From CAZKGE01 sp964636405 (GTDB lineage Bacteria > Bacillota > Clostridia > Christensenellales > CAG-138): a stretch of 64,000 bases of DNA. Position 1 is the stretch's first letter, and every line of letters starts with the position of its first letter. The position numbers and the translations under genes are program-made. The notes beneath the pieces were generated by a model. The model did not search any database and had not been told where the DNA came from. It saw only the letters and a program-made list of their open reading frames with translations. Location of the stretch: assembly GCA_964636405.1 (NCBI GenBank), contig CAZWSI010000001.1, forward strand, positions 1-64,000, written 5' to 3'. Shown here piece after piece: positions 34,987-43,838 of the stretch.

Positions 34987-36532
34987 TAAGCTGGGCCTCG
35001 ATTGGGCCGCGGTGGACGCGGCGCGGCGCTCGGCCGCCCGCATCGCGCGGGATACGCAGCGCTTTATTGACGGGCATACCACCGTGGCCGTAGAGCGCAC
35101 GGTGCTGCGGCTTTTGGGCGTGGATGGCGTCACGGAGGACGGCGTGCCGCTGCCGAACGTGGTTTGCGACGCGCTTGCCCAGCGCGGGGCGCTTGGCGCG
35201 GGCGCGGCGCGCATGCTTGGCAACGCCATGGCCGAAACGGGGCTTGATCCCCAACGCGTTTCGGAGCTGGTGGCGGGCGGACTGGAGCTAACAGGCCTGC
35301 CGCTGCACAAGGACGCGGAGATTGCTTCCGCGCTTTTGCCGCAGGTGGAGGCCGCGCTGGCCCGCATTCGGGAAAACGCGGAAACGCGGAAACGCTTCCT
35401 TGCCGAATACGGCGATAAGCAAACGCCGCTTTTGTACGTGATCGTCGCCACGGGCAATATTTATGAGGACATCGTGCAGGCAAAGGCTGCGGCGCGGCAG
35501 GGCGCGGACGTCATCGCCGTCATCCGCACCACGGGGCAAAGCCTGCTCGACTATGTGCCCTACGGCGCGACGACCGAGGGCTTTGGCGGAACCTACGCCA
35601 CGCAGGAGAATTTTCGGCTCATGCGCGCCGCGCTCGACGAGGTGGGCGCGCAGGAAAAGCGCTATATCCGCCTGTGCAACTATTGCTCGGGCCTGTGCAT
35701 GCCCGAGATTGCCGCCATGGGCGCGTTCGAGCGGCTGGACATGATGCTCAACGACGCCCTGTACGGCATTTTGTTCCGCGATATCAATATGCAGCGCACC
35801 ATGATCGACCAGAGCTTTTCGCGCCGCATCAACGCCTGCGCGGGCGTGATCATCAACACGGGCGAGGATAATTACCTCACCACGGCGGACGCGGTGGAGG
35901 AGGCGCACACGGTGCTTGCCTCGCAATTTCTCAACGAGCAGTTCGCGCTTCTGGCGGGCCTTCGGCCCGAACAGATGGGCCTTGGACACGCGTTTGAGAT
36001 TGCCCCCGAGGTGGAAAACGGCTTCCTCTATGAGCTTGCGCAGGCCGAGATGGCGCGGGAAATCTTCCCGGACGCGCCGCTGAAATACATGCCGCCCACC
36101 AAGTTTATGACGGGCGATATCTTCCGCGGAAACGTGCAGGACGCGCTGTTCAACATCGTGTCCGTCGCCACAAACCAGCGCATTCATCTGCTGGGTATGC
36201 TCACCGAGGCCATCCACACGCCCTTTATGTCGGATCGCGCGCTGGCCATTGAAAACGCGTCGTATATTTTCCGCACGATGAAGGATCTTTCCTCCGAGCT
36301 CCGCTTTACGGAGGGCGGCATTGTGCAAAGCCGGGCGCAAGGCGTTCTGCGCGACGCGGCGGCGCTGCTTGCCCGCATGGAGGAAACGGGGCTGTTTACG
36401 GCGCTGGAGAATGGCGTGTTTGCCGATATCAAGCGTCCGCGCGACGGCGGCAAGGGCCTTGCGGGCGTATATTCCAAGGGCGAGGGGTATATCAATCCCT
36501 TCCTCGAGCGGATGACGGAGGCGGCGGTATGA
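34973..36532 (+). CDS. kamD: Beta-lysine 5,6-aminomutase, alpha subunit
   Basis: 519 residues. With KamE it moves the terminal amino group of beta-lysine to make 3,5-diaminohexanoate, using AdoCbl and PLP. The family blocks ATGNIYEDIVQAKAAARQGA, AVIRTTGQSLLDYVPYGATT, RLCNYCSGLCMPE and YMPPTKFMTGDIFRGN are intact. ATG 34973 is behind AAAGGAAG inside the end of kamA. An upstream extension of the frame overlaps kamA and is not real. It overlaps kamE by 4 bases (ATGA). Confidence 0.95.
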   Translation: MQRADKLGLDWAAVDAARRSAARIARDTQRFIDGHTTVAVERTVLRLLGVDGVTEDGVPLPNVVCDALAQRGALGAGAARMLGNAMAETGLDPQRVSELVAGGLELTGLPLHKDAEIASALLPQVEAALARIRENAETRKRFLAEYGDKQTPLLYVIVATGNIYEDIVQAKAAARQGADVIAVIRTTGQSLLDYVPYGATTEGFGGTYATQENFRLMRAALDEVGAQEKRYIRLCNYCSGLCMPEIAAMGAFERLDMMLNDALYGILFRDINMQRTMIDQSFSRRINACAGVIINTGEDNYLTTADAVEEAHTVLASQFLNEQFALLAGLRPEQMGLGHAFEIAPEVENGFLYELAQAEMAREIFPDAPLKYMPPTKFMTGDIFRGNVQDALFNIVSVATNQRIHLLGMLTEAIHTPFMSDRALAIENASYIFRTMKDLSSELRFTEGGIVQSRAQGVLRDAAALLARMEETGLFTALENGVFADIKRPRDGGKGLAGVYSKGEGYINPFLERMTEAAV

Positions 36533-37314
36533 GCGGCGGACTATACGATCTGTCCAAAAAGGATTTCAATCGGACGCTGGATGAGAAGCGTCTCGCCCCG
36601 TACGGCGATACCATGAACGACGGCAAGGTACAGCTTTCCTTTACCCTGCCCGTTAAAAACGACGGACGCGGCGAGGAGGCCGCCAAGCTCCTCGCCCGCA
36701 AAATGGGCCTGGAAAACCCGCATGCGGCGCTCAAAAAGACGCTCGACGACGGCTTTACCTTCTATGTGATCTACGGAAGCTGCACGCACAGGATCGATTA
36801 TACGGCCATTGAGGCGGCGGTGTACGACGAGGCCATGTCCATGACTGAAATCGACGCGTTTATTGAAGCGCGCATCGGCCGCAAGCTGGTGGTGCTGGGC
36901 GCGTCCACCGGCACGGACGCGCATACCGTGGGCATTGACGCCATTATGAATCGCAAGGGCTTTGCGGGCCATTACGGGCTGGAGCGCTACGCCATGATCG
37001 ACGCGCACAATATGGGCGCGCAGGTTGCCAACGCGGATTTTGTCCGCAAGGCCGTTGCGCTTGACGCGGATGTGCTGCTTGTGTCCCAAACCGTCACCCA
37101 AAAGGACGTGCATATCGAAAACCTTACCGAGCTGGTCGAGCTTCTCGAGGCGGAAAACCTGCGCGGCCGCTTTATCCTCTGCTGCGGCGGCGCGCGCATC
37201 TCCGCCGAGCTGGCCAAGGAGCTGGGTTATGACGCGGGCTTTACGGCGGGTCAGTTCGCCGAGGACGCGGCCACCTTCTTCGTGCGCGAATTCGCGCGCC
37301 GGAACGGGCTGTAG
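36529..37314 (+). CDS. kamE: Beta-lysine 5,6-aminomutase, beta (cobalamin-binding) subunit
   Basis: 261 residues. The Rossmann-type B12 domain shows the DxHxxG motif in GTDAHTVGID (the His that ligates cobalt), followed by NRKGFAGHYGLERYAMIDAH and LVSQTVTQKDVHIENL. The N-terminal dimerisation region precedes it. It overlaps kamD by ATGA, so the subunits are translated together. It is the last gene of the operon. A CoA transferase and butyryl-CoA dehydrogenase, needed to finish the route to butyrate, are not in the window. Confidence 0.95.
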   Translation: MSGGLYDLSKKDFNRTLDEKRLAPYGDTMNDGKVQLSFTLPVKNDGRGEEAAKLLARKMGLENPHAALKKTLDDGFTFYVIYGSCTHRIDYTAIEAAVYDEAMSMTEIDAFIEARIGRKLVVLGASTGTDAHTVGIDAIMNRKGFAGHYGLERYAMIDAHNMGAQVANADFVRKAVALDADVLLVSQTVTQKDVHIENLTELVELLEAENLRGRFILCCGGARISAELAKELGYDAGFTAGQFAEDAATFFVREFARRNGL

Positions 37315-37319
37315 CGGGT

Positions 37320-37497
37320 AAGGCGCGGCTCTGCCCCAAAACCCGCCAAAGGGAACAAAGAACAACTCGGCCCGGCAAACTTTTGCCGGGCCGAGTCTTT
37401 GTCTATTTGCTTTTGGGGCGATTCCATGGGATTTTCAAGGGTTGAAAACCCTTGAACGGGGCCCGGGGCAGAGCCCCGGCGTACCCCCGTCCCCCCG
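37320..37497. repeat. Family A intergenic palindromic element, copy 3
   Basis: Between convergent kamE and the DAACS transporter gene. The core hairpin (37365-37396) has the same arms as copy 1 and is followed by CTTTGTCTATTTGC and the GGCGATTCCATGGGAT block. Then come the hairpins CAAGGGTTGAAAACCCTTG and CCCGGGGCAGAGCCCCGG. Its right arm is the reverse complement of the left arm of copy 2. The outer left part seen in copies 1 and 2 is shortened here. Confidence 0.8.
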
Positions 37498-38745
37498 TTA
37501 CGCCTGTGCCTTGACCTGCGCCTTGCGGGCGACCTTTTCGCGCTCGAGCTTGGAAATCCAGATCGCGCAGGTCGCGTCGCCGGTGATGTTGAGGGTGGTG
37601 CGGCCCATATCGAAGATCTTGTCAACGCCCGCGATCAGCGCGATGCCCGCGACGGGGATATTGACGGATTCGAGAACCATGGCGAGCATGATCATGCCCG
37701 CGCCGGACACGCCCGCGGTGCCGATGGAGGCGAGCGTAGCGGTAAGCACGATGGTAGCCATCTGGCCGATGGTGAGGTCAATGCCGTAGCAGGAGGCGAT
37801 GAACACGCTCGTTACGCCCATATAAATGGCCGTGCCGTCCATATTGATCGTCGCGCCGAGCGGCAGCACGAAGGAGGAGATTTCCGGCTCCGCGCCCATC
37901 TTGTTGCAGCATTCGATGTTCAGCGGCAGCGTGGCGTTGGAGGAGGTGGTGGTAAAGGCCGTGATCATGGCGGGGGCGAGGCCCTTAAAGAACGCGATGG
38001 GGCTCATGCGGCTGAGGAACTTGACGGACGAGCCGTACACGAGCGCGATATGCGTAAAGTAGCCGATGTACGCCACAAGGATGACGACGGCAAGCGTGCC
38101 GACAATGGCCGGGCCGTTGACCGCGACCACATTGCACATGAGGCAGAACACGCCGATGGGAGTGAGCTTGATGATGAACATCATGATTTTCATGATGACT
38201 TCCGTCATGTCGTTGACGAGCGCGCCGATGCGCTGGCCCTTTTCGCCGGAGAGCAGGATGCCCGCGCCGAAGAAGAGCGCGATGACGATAACGGGCAGCA
38301 TATCAGCACTGACCATGGGCGAAAGCAGGTTGGACGGGAAGATATTGACGATTACGTCCATGACATTGGCCGACTTGGCCTCATAGACCGCGTCCGCGAC
38401 GTTGAGAACCGGGAAAAGGTTGAGGCCCTTGGCGATGTTGGCAAACACCAGGCCGATGACGACGGCGATTGCGGTGGTGATCATGTAGTATACGAAGGTG
38501 CGCACGCCGATGGAGCCAACCTTCTTGATATCCTTGAGCGCGACGACGCCGTCCGTAATGGAGAAAAGCACGACGGGCACAACGAGGAACTTGAGAAGGT
38601 TAATGTAGATGGTGCCGAAGGGTTTGATGTAGGTCGTAGTGAATTCCGGGTTTTTGAGGAAACAAAGGCCTGCGGCGATACCGGCGAACATGCCGATAAA
38701 AATCCACGCGGGCAGTGACAGCTTCCTCTTTTTTGCAGTTTCCAT
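37498..38745 (-). CDS. Dicarboxylate/amino acid:cation symporter (DAACS family)
   Basis: 415 residues from ATG 38745, behind a G-rich GGGGGG. GltP/DctA-type secondary transporters bring in glutamate, aspartate, C4-dicarboxylates or neutral amino acids with Na+ or H+. Signature pieces are the serine-rich hairpin AFTTTSSNATLPLN, the NMDGTAIYMGVTSVF motif of TM7 and AGVDKIFDMGRTTLNITGDA of TM8. The Arg in DMGRT, at the position that discriminates substrates, suggests an acidic substrate. The longer upstream frame has no ribosome binding site. It is not obviously linked to the neighbouring lysine operon. Confidence 0.93.
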   Translation of the reverse strand: METAKKRKLSLPAWIFIGMFAGIAAGLCFLKNPEFTTTYIKPFGTIYINLLKFLVVPVVLFSITDGVVALKDIKKVGSIGVRTFVYYMITTAIAVVIGLVFANIAKGLNLFPVLNVADAVYEAKSANVMDVIVNIFPSNLLSPMVSADMLPVIVIALFFGAGILLSGEKGQRIGALVNDMTEVIMKIMMFIIKLTPIGVFCLMCNVVAVNGPAIVGTLAVVILVAYIGYFTHIALVYGSSVKFLSRMSPIAFFKGLAPAMITAFTTTSSNATLPLNIECCNKMGAEPEISSFVLPLGATINMDGTAIYMGVTSVFIASCYGIDLTIGQMATIVLTATLASIGTAGVSGAGMIMLAMVLESVNIPVAGIALIAGVDKIFDMGRTTLNITGDATCAIWISKLEREKVARKAQVKAQA

Positions 38746-39183
38746 GCGAGAGTACCCCCCTTTATTTTTTTGTGTGTTCGGTTCCGAACGCGGTCGGAAA
38801 ACGGATTCAAATGAAAGACTGATACAGAATATGCATGTCGAGTATAAATATTTTATATAGACTCTCTTATGCACGCAAGAAGCAAAACCCAAAAAACGCC
38901 CGTTCACAGGCAATCTTAGCGCTTTCTTAGCATAGACGCCCTGTCGCGACCGAGAAAAAGGAGAAGAAGGAAAGTGTATATGCATTGCGTTTGGCAAACA
39001 ACAGCTTTGGAAGCTCCTTAACCGATTTGTGCGAATCCTTCATCCTCTTTCTTCTTCCTCCTTCTCAACTGTCCAACATGTATTGTAGTCCTACAATGCG
39101 GCAGGGCGCGATTTTAGGCCGGGACTTTTTTACCGCCCGGAAGTATGCTATACTCAATTTATCTTTACAATTGGGGAGGCAGC
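38746..39183. other. Divergent intergenic region between the DAACS gene and dnaX
   Basis: About 440 bases with no ORF or RNA family that I recognise. No SRP RNA is seen, although it often lies near dnaX. Visible items are a short TTCGG/CCGAA inverted repeat near 38778-38789, a long AT-rich patch near 38838-38860, and a purine-rich stretch (38952-38974) roughly complementary to a pyrimidine-rich stretch (39047-39068). TATACT near 39147-39152 is a possible dnaX -10 box. Confidence 0.4.
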
Positions 39184-40860
39184 ATGGCTTATCGCGCGCT
39201 GTATCGGCAATACCGCCCGCAGAGCTTTTCGGAGGTCGTCGGGCAGGAGCATATCACCACCATCCTGAAAAACCAGGCCGCCGCCGGGCATCTGGCGCAC
39301 GCGTACCTGTTTTGCGGCTCGCGCGGCACCGGGAAAACGACCACGGCCCGCATCCTCGCCCGGGCGGCCAACTGCGATCATTTGCAATTCGGCGATCCCT
39401 GCAACGTCTGCACCGCCTGCCGCGCCGCGCTCGACGAGGGCAACGCGGATATCATTGAAATCGACGCGGCGAGCAACACCGGCGTGGACGATGTGCGCGC
39501 CATCATCGAGCAGGCGCAGTACGCGCCGCTGCAGCTCCGCATGCGCGTGTTCATCATCGACGAAACGCACATGCTCTCCGCAGCCGCCTTCAACGCGCTG
39601 CTCAAGACCCTCGAGGAGCCACCCGCGCACGTGCTGTTTATTCTGGCCACCACCGAGCCGCAGAAGGTGCCCGCCACCATCGTGTCCCGCTGCCAGCGCT
39701 TTGACTTCCACCGCCTTTCCGTGCCGGATATCGTCGCGACGCTCAAAAGCGTGCTCACGCGCGCCGGGGCCGAGGTGGACGAGGCGGGGCTGCTGCTCAT
39801 TGCCCGCGCCGCAGACGGCGGCATGCGCGACGCGCTCTCCTTAACCGACCAGTGCCTGTCCTTTTGCGGCGAGCACGTGACCGAGCGCGATGTATACGAT
39901 GTGCTCGGCGGCATGGAAAGCGGCTTCCTTTTCGAGCTGTCCGACGCGCTTTTAGCGGGCGGCGCGGGGCGCGCCGTGTCCATGCTGGATGGAATCGTGC
40001 GCGGCGGGCGCGATCTGACGGTCTTTTTAAGCGATCTTACCGCGCATTTCCGCGCGCTCGTGCTCGCAAAAACCTGCGGCGAATGCCGGGAGCTGCTGGA
40101 CTGCACGGCGGATACCATGAAGCGCTATCTCGAGCAGGCTGCCCGGGCAAGCGACGGCTGGCTGCTTGCGTCGCTCGAGCGCATGCTCCGCGCGCAGAGC
40201 GATATGCGGTATCTTGCCGCGCCCCGCATCGCGCTGGAAAGCCTGCTTTTGCGCATCTGCCGCCCAGAGGACGCGCGGGGCACAGAGGCGCTCGAGGAGC
40301 GGCTTACCCGGCTTGAGCGCGCGCTCGCTTCGGGCGGCGCGTTTGCCGCTCCGCAAGTGAAAGTTTTGGAAAGCGCCCCGCCTTCGGTTCAAAAGGACGC
40401 GCCGCATAGAGAACTCGCCGCAACGCCCGCTTCTCCGCCGCCGCAGCAAAGCGCGCACGCGGCGATTCCCCCCGAACCGCCCGCGCGGGAAGCGCCCGGC
40501 CCCGCAAAAACGGAGGCGACGGTGTCCGGCCCCGTTCTGGATGCCAACGCGGCCACGCTCTGGGGCATGCTGCTTTCCGAGCTTTATAAGCAAAACATTC
40601 TCGTGCACGCGCTGGCCAAGGACGGCGCGGCCCTGTCGCTATCGGGCGACGGCCTGCTTTCCGTGGGCTTTGATGATGCGCATGCCGCGCAGCGGGCCGG
40701 GCTTTCGGCGCCCGTGAACTTCGGCAAGCTTTCCGGCATTCTCGCGGGCATCCGACCGGATGCGCGCATCGCGCTTGTGCGCATGGAGGTAAAGCCCGCG
40801 TCGGACGCGGATATTGAGCGCGCCAAGGCGCTCTTTGGCGATAAGCTTCGAATTGAATAA
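39184..40860 (+). CDS. dnaX: DNA polymerase III subunits gamma and tau
   Basis: 558 residues from ATG 39184 after GGGGAGGCAGC. The clamp-loader ATPase has Walker A GSRGTGKTTTARILA, a four-cysteine zinc module (CDHLQFGDPCNVCTAC), Walker B VFIIDETHML and sensor 1 FILATTEPQKVPATI. The C-terminal third is Pro/Ala-rich linker followed by a tau-like domain (LWGMLLSELYKQNILVHALA). Followed by ybaB and recR, the usual Firmicute cluster. Confidence 0.95.
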   Translation: MAYRALYRQYRPQSFSEVVGQEHITTILKNQAAAGHLAHAYLFCGSRGTGKTTTARILARAANCDHLQFGDPCNVCTACRAALDEGNADIIEIDAASNTGVDDVRAIIEQAQYAPLQLRMRVFIIDETHMLSAAAFNALLKTLEEPPAHVLFILATTEPQKVPATIVSRCQRFDFHRLSVPDIVATLKSVLTRAGAEVDEAGLLLIARAADGGMRDALSLTDQCLSFCGEHVTERDVYDVLGGMESGFLFELSDALLAGGAGRAVSMLDGIVRGGRDLTVFLSDLTAHFRALVLAKTCGECRELLDCTADTMKRYLEQAARASDGWLLASLERMLRAQSDMRYLAAPRIALESLLLRICRPEDARGTEALEERLTRLERALASGGAFAAPQVKVLESAPPSVQKDAPHRELAATPASPPPQQSAHAAIPPEPPAREAPGPAKTEATVSGPVLDANAATLWGMLLSELYKQNILVHALAKDGAALSLSGDGLLSVGFDDAHAAQRAGLSAPVNFGKLSGILAGIRPDARIALVRMEVKPASDADIERAKALFGDKLRIE

Positions 40861-40876
40861 ACCTGGAGGTGTTTTT

Positions 40877-41221
40877 ATGGCAAGAAACAGCGGCGGCTTT
40901 CCCGGCATGGGCGGCGGCAACAACATGCAGCAGCTCATGCGGCAGGCCCAGAAGATGCAGCAGGACATGCAGCGCGTGCAATCGGAGCTCATGGAGCGCG
41001 AATTCTCCGCGTCCGCGGGCGGCGGCATGGTGACGGCAACGGTCACGGGCGATAAGCGCGTCGCGTCCATCGTCATTTCGCCCGACTGCGTGGACCCGGA
41101 CGATGTGGAGATGTTGCAGGATCTGGTGCTTTCGGCGGTAAACGGCGCGCTCACCAGCGCGGCGGAAACCGTGGAGGCTGAAATGGGCAAGGTCACCGGC
41201 GGCATGAACCTGGGGTTTTAA
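40877..41221 (+). CDS. YbaB/EbfC nucleoid-associated protein
   Basis: 114 residues from ATG 40877 after TGGAGGTG. YbaB family proteins are dimeric DNA-binding proteins, commonly encoded between dnaX and recR. A Gly/Asn-rich start is followed by the helical MQQLMRQAQKMQQDMQRVQS and the beta region with GGGMVTATVTGDKRV and the SPDCVDPDDVEMLQDLVLSA helix. Confidence 0.94.
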   Translation: MARNSGGFPGMGGGNNMQQLMRQAQKMQQDMQRVQSELMEREFSASAGGGMVTATVTGDKRVASIVISPDCVDPDDVEMLQDLVLSAVNGALTSAAETVEAEMGKVTGGMNLGF

Positions 41222-41227
41222 CCGGGT

Positions 41228-41824
41228 ATGATCGTGATTGAACCCATCGCGCGGCTGACAGCCCAGCTTTCGCGCCTCCCCGGCATCGGCCCCAAAAGCG
41301 CCCAGCGCCTGGCCTACCACATCCTCGACGCGCCCCCCGCGCAGGCGGCGGAGCTGGCCGAGGCCATATCGGCCGCGCGGCGCGAGGTTTCCTTTTGTCC
41401 CGTGTGCGGGGGCTATACGGACGTTACGCCCTGCGCCATCTGCGCCGATTCCGCGCGCGATCCCGAAAAGCTCCTCGTCGTATCCGACGCGCGGGACGTA
41501 GCCGTGATGGAACGCACGCGCGAGTATCGCGGGCTTTATCACGTGCTGCACGGCGTGCTCTCGCCTATGGACGGCGTGGGCCCAAACGATATCCGCATCG
41601 CGGAGCTGATGGAGCGCGTGAAAAAGGGCGGCGTGACGGAGGTCATTCTCGCCACCGACCCGGACGTGGACGGCGAGGCCACCGCGTCGTATATTTCACG
41701 CCTGCTCAAGCCCACGGGCGTAATCTGCTCGCGCATTGCGCACGGCATCCCCATCGGCGGGAATCTGGAGTACATCGACGAGGTGACGCTCGCCAAGTCC
41801 CTCGAAGGAAGGAGACCTTTGTAA
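41228..41824 (+). CDS. recR: Recombination protein RecR
   Basis: 198 residues. RecR acts with RecO and RecF in gap repair. The helix-hairpin-helix LSRLPGIGPKSAQRLAYHIL, the zinc finger CPVCGGYTDVTPCAIC, and the Toprim domain (LLVVSDARDVAVMERTREYR ... LATDPDVDGEATASYI) are in place. Its stop overlaps the start of the next gene by one base (TAATG). Confidence 0.97.
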   Translation: MIVIEPIARLTAQLSRLPGIGPKSAQRLAYHILDAPPAQAAELAEAISAARREVSFCPVCGGYTDVTPCAICADSARDPEKLLVVSDARDVAVMERTREYRGLYHVLHGVLSPMDGVGPNDIRIAELMERVKKGGVTEVILATDPDVDGEATASYISRLLKPTGVICSRIAHGIPIGGNLEYIDEVTLAKSLEGRRPL

Positions 41825-42783
41825 TGCGATACGCCGTCGATCTCCGGCAAAAAATCCCGCTCTGCGGCTTCCCGCAGATGGTGCACATCCGTGCCGCGCG
41901 CCCGGGTGCGCCCGTGCTGCTCTTTCTGCACGGCGGGCCGGGCATCATTGACCGCCATCTCGTCATGGAGAATCACGCCGACCTTTGCGAGGACTACACT
42001 GTGGTCTGCTGGGATCAGCGCGGCACGGGCGGCTCGTTTGCAAAGGTGGATATGGTCACGCTCAACCGCGATCAGCTCCTTTCCGACGCGTGTGCGCTGG
42101 TGGATTTTCTCTGCGAAACGCTGGGGCAGGAGAAGCTGTATCTTGTGTGCCGCGGCTGGGGCACGCAGCTTGGCTCGCTGCTGTGCCGGGAGCGCCCCGA
42201 ACGCATCGCGGGCTACCTTGGCATGGGGCAGCTTGTGGACATGGCGCGCAACGAGGAGCTCAGCTACGCCGCCACGCTTGAAAAGGCCATGCTCGCGCAC
42301 GACGAGCGCGCCATCAACATGCTCATGCGCATCGGCCCGCCTGTGAACGGCCGTTACCGGCCCGCATACGAGGGCTTGATGGAGCAAAGGAAAATCATGT
42401 CCCGCCTTGGCGGCGCAAACGCGAAGCACGAAGACCTCCGGGGGAACACGGTCGCGCCTATTCTGTCCTCGCGCGAGCTGAGCCTTGCCGATAAGGCCGG
42501 CGTGCTGCGCGGCTACAAGCTTTGCCTGCGCACCATGCTGCCCACGGTGACGCCCTTCTCTCTTTTGGAGGCTTGCCCCGCCTTTGCCATGCCCTACTAT
42601 ATTTTTCAGGGCCGTTTGGACGAAACCGCGCACGCCGCGCTCGTTTCGGAGTGCTTCGACGCGATCGTCGCGCCGGAGAAGGAGCTGCTTTGGTTCGAGA
42701 GAACCGCGCACAGCCCGCTCGACGAGGAGCCTGCGCGCTTTAAAGCGCTTTTGCGCGCGCGCTTCCCGGGCAAAACGGAATGA
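41824..42783 (+). CDS. Alpha/beta hydrolase, proline iminopeptidase-like, lacking the catalytic serine
   Basis: 319 residues, coupled to recR by TAATG. The oxyanion motif HGGPG (residues 36-40) and the WDQRGTGGS segment place it in the S33 aminopeptidase group. Asp266 (GRLDE) and His296 (TAHSPLDEEP) occupy the expected acid and base positions. The nucleophile elbow, normally GGSWGS, reads CRGWGT, with Gly111 (codon GGC) where the catalytic serine belongs. One A-to-G change from AGC would explain it. Either the protein is a non-catalytic derivative or it has another activity. It overlaps yqeC by 4 bases. Confidence 0.8.
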   Translation: MRYAVDLRQKIPLCGFPQMVHIRAARPGAPVLLFLHGGPGIIDRHLVMENHADLCEDYTVVCWDQRGTGGSFAKVDMVTLNRDQLLSDACALVDFLCETLGQEKLYLVCRGWGTQLGSLLCRERPERIAGYLGMGQLVDMARNEELSYAATLEKAMLAHDERAINMLMRIGPPVNGRYRPAYEGLMEQRKIMSRLGGANAKHEDLRGNTVAPILSSRELSLADKAGVLRGYKLCLRTMLPTVTPFSLLEACPAFAMPYYIFQGRLDETAHAALVSECFDAIVAPEKELLWFERTAHSPLDEEPARFKALLRARFPGKTE

Positions 42784-43562
42784 AGCGCCCCGACTTAAAC
42801 AACTGCAAATGCATCGCGGTCATCGGCGCCGGCGGCAAATCGACCCTTGCCACGGCGCTTTGTCTGGCTCTGCCGGGCGACAACGCCTTCACCACGACCA
42901 CGCATTCCTTTTTTCCAAACCGTTTATTGGCCGTGCAAAGCCCGGACAAGGCCGCGCTGCGCGCGCTCTTTCCGCCGCGCGGCCCGGAGGAAGGCCCGGC
43001 TTCCGGCAGCCATCGGACGGCCGCCGTGCTGGGCAATACCCTTTCCGTCGTCAACGGGCGCGCAAAGGCCGGGCCGCCGGACGAAAAAACCTTCGCCTTT
43101 TTGCGCGCGCGCTGCGACCATCTGCTCATCGAGGCGGACGGCGCGGCGGGCCTATTGCTCAAGCTCCACCGCCCGCACGAGCCCGCTGTGCCGCGCTATG
43201 CCGACGTGGTGCTGATGGTGTGCAGCATGCGCGCGCTGGGCCAGCCCCTCTCCCGCTGCTGCCACCGGCCCGCCGATGTGGAAACCCGGCTTGGCGTATC
43301 TGCGGAAAGCCGCTGTGCGGAGGAGGATATCGTGCGCTGCGCCTATCTGGGCGCGCTGGGCTTTCCAAACGCCGCCGTGGTGCTGAACGCAGCGGACGAT
43401 CCGCGCGCGGCAAAGCGCGTGGCCGCCGCGCTGGAGCAAGACGGCCTGCCCTGCTTTACGGTGCCCGCCTTCGAGGGCGTAAACGAAGACGAACTGCTCG
43501 CCGGGGTGGCGGAGGCGATGCTTTCCCGCGTGCCGCCGCGACAGGCCCTTTTTGATCGGTAA
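42780..43562 (+). CDS. yqeC: YqeC-type putative selenium cofactor/hydroxylase accessory protein
   Basis: 260 residues, overlapping the preceding gene by ATGA. A P-loop-like IAVIGAGGKSTLATAL near the N-terminus, then TTTTHSFFP, LLIEADGAAGLLLKLHRPHEPAVP and the ALGQPL segment match YqeC. YqeC is associated by genome context with selenium-dependent molybdenum hydroxylases. None of those partners is in this window. I am fairly sure of the family but not of its role here. Confidence 0.75.
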   Translation: MKRPDLNNCKCIAVIGAGGKSTLATALCLALPGDNAFTTTTHSFFPNRLLAVQSPDKAALRALFPPRGPEEGPASGSHRTAAVLGNTLSVVNGRAKAGPPDEKTFAFLRARCDHLLIEADGAAGLLLKLHRPHEPAVPRYADVVLMVCSMRALGQPLSRCCHRPADVETRLGVSAESRCAEEDIVRCAYLGALGFPNAAVVLNAADDPRAAKRVAAALEQDGLPCFTVPAFEGVNEDELLAGVAEAMLSRVPPRQALFDR

Positions 43563-43623
43563 ACAAGCCGTTTTCCGTTGCGAAAAAAAGAAAAGCCCGC
43601 GCAAAAAAGCGGCGGAGCGCGGC

Positions 43624-43652
43624 TTGACGAAAGCCGCATTCTTCCGTACAAT
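43624..43652 (+). promoter_or_regulatory. Promoter of the S-box/metK unit
   Basis: TTGACG (43624-43629) and TACAAT (43647-43652) with a 17-base spacer. The start near 43659 lies about 13 bases before the SAM riboswitch. Confidence 0.8.
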
Positions 43653-43671
43653 TAGCGTATAACCGCATACG

Positions 43672-43817
43672 GCCTTATCAAGAGCGGCAGAGGGACCGGC
43701 CCTGTGAAGCCCGACAACCTGCAAGTTTGCAAGGTGCCAATTCCGGCGGCGCATTTGCGCTGAAAGATGAGCGAGCGACGTACGTTTGCGACCTCATCCA
43801 GTATGGGGTATTTTTTT
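43672..43817 (+). promoter_or_regulatory. SAM-I riboswitch (S-box) with terminator
   Basis: CTTATCAAGAGCGGCAGAGG, GCCCTGTGAAGCCC, CAACCTG, GGTGCCAATTCC and GAAAGATGAG are the classical S-box blocks. P1 pairs CTTATC (43674-43679) with GATGAG (43766-43771). GATGAG can instead pair with CTCATC (43793-43798) as an antiterminator. That CTCATC is also the 5' arm of the terminator 43791-43809, followed by ATTTTTTT. SAM binding frees the terminator, so this is an OFF switch. Confidence 0.96.
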
Positions 43818-43838
43818 ATTGAGAGAGGCGGATTTGTT

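Noticed and set aside
38952..39068. A long hairpin or small RNA formed by the purine-rich and pyrimidine-rich stretches upstream of dnaX
   Set aside because: The complementarity is low-complexity (GA-rich against CT-rich) with mismatches and a loop of more than 70 bases, so pairing is not convincing.
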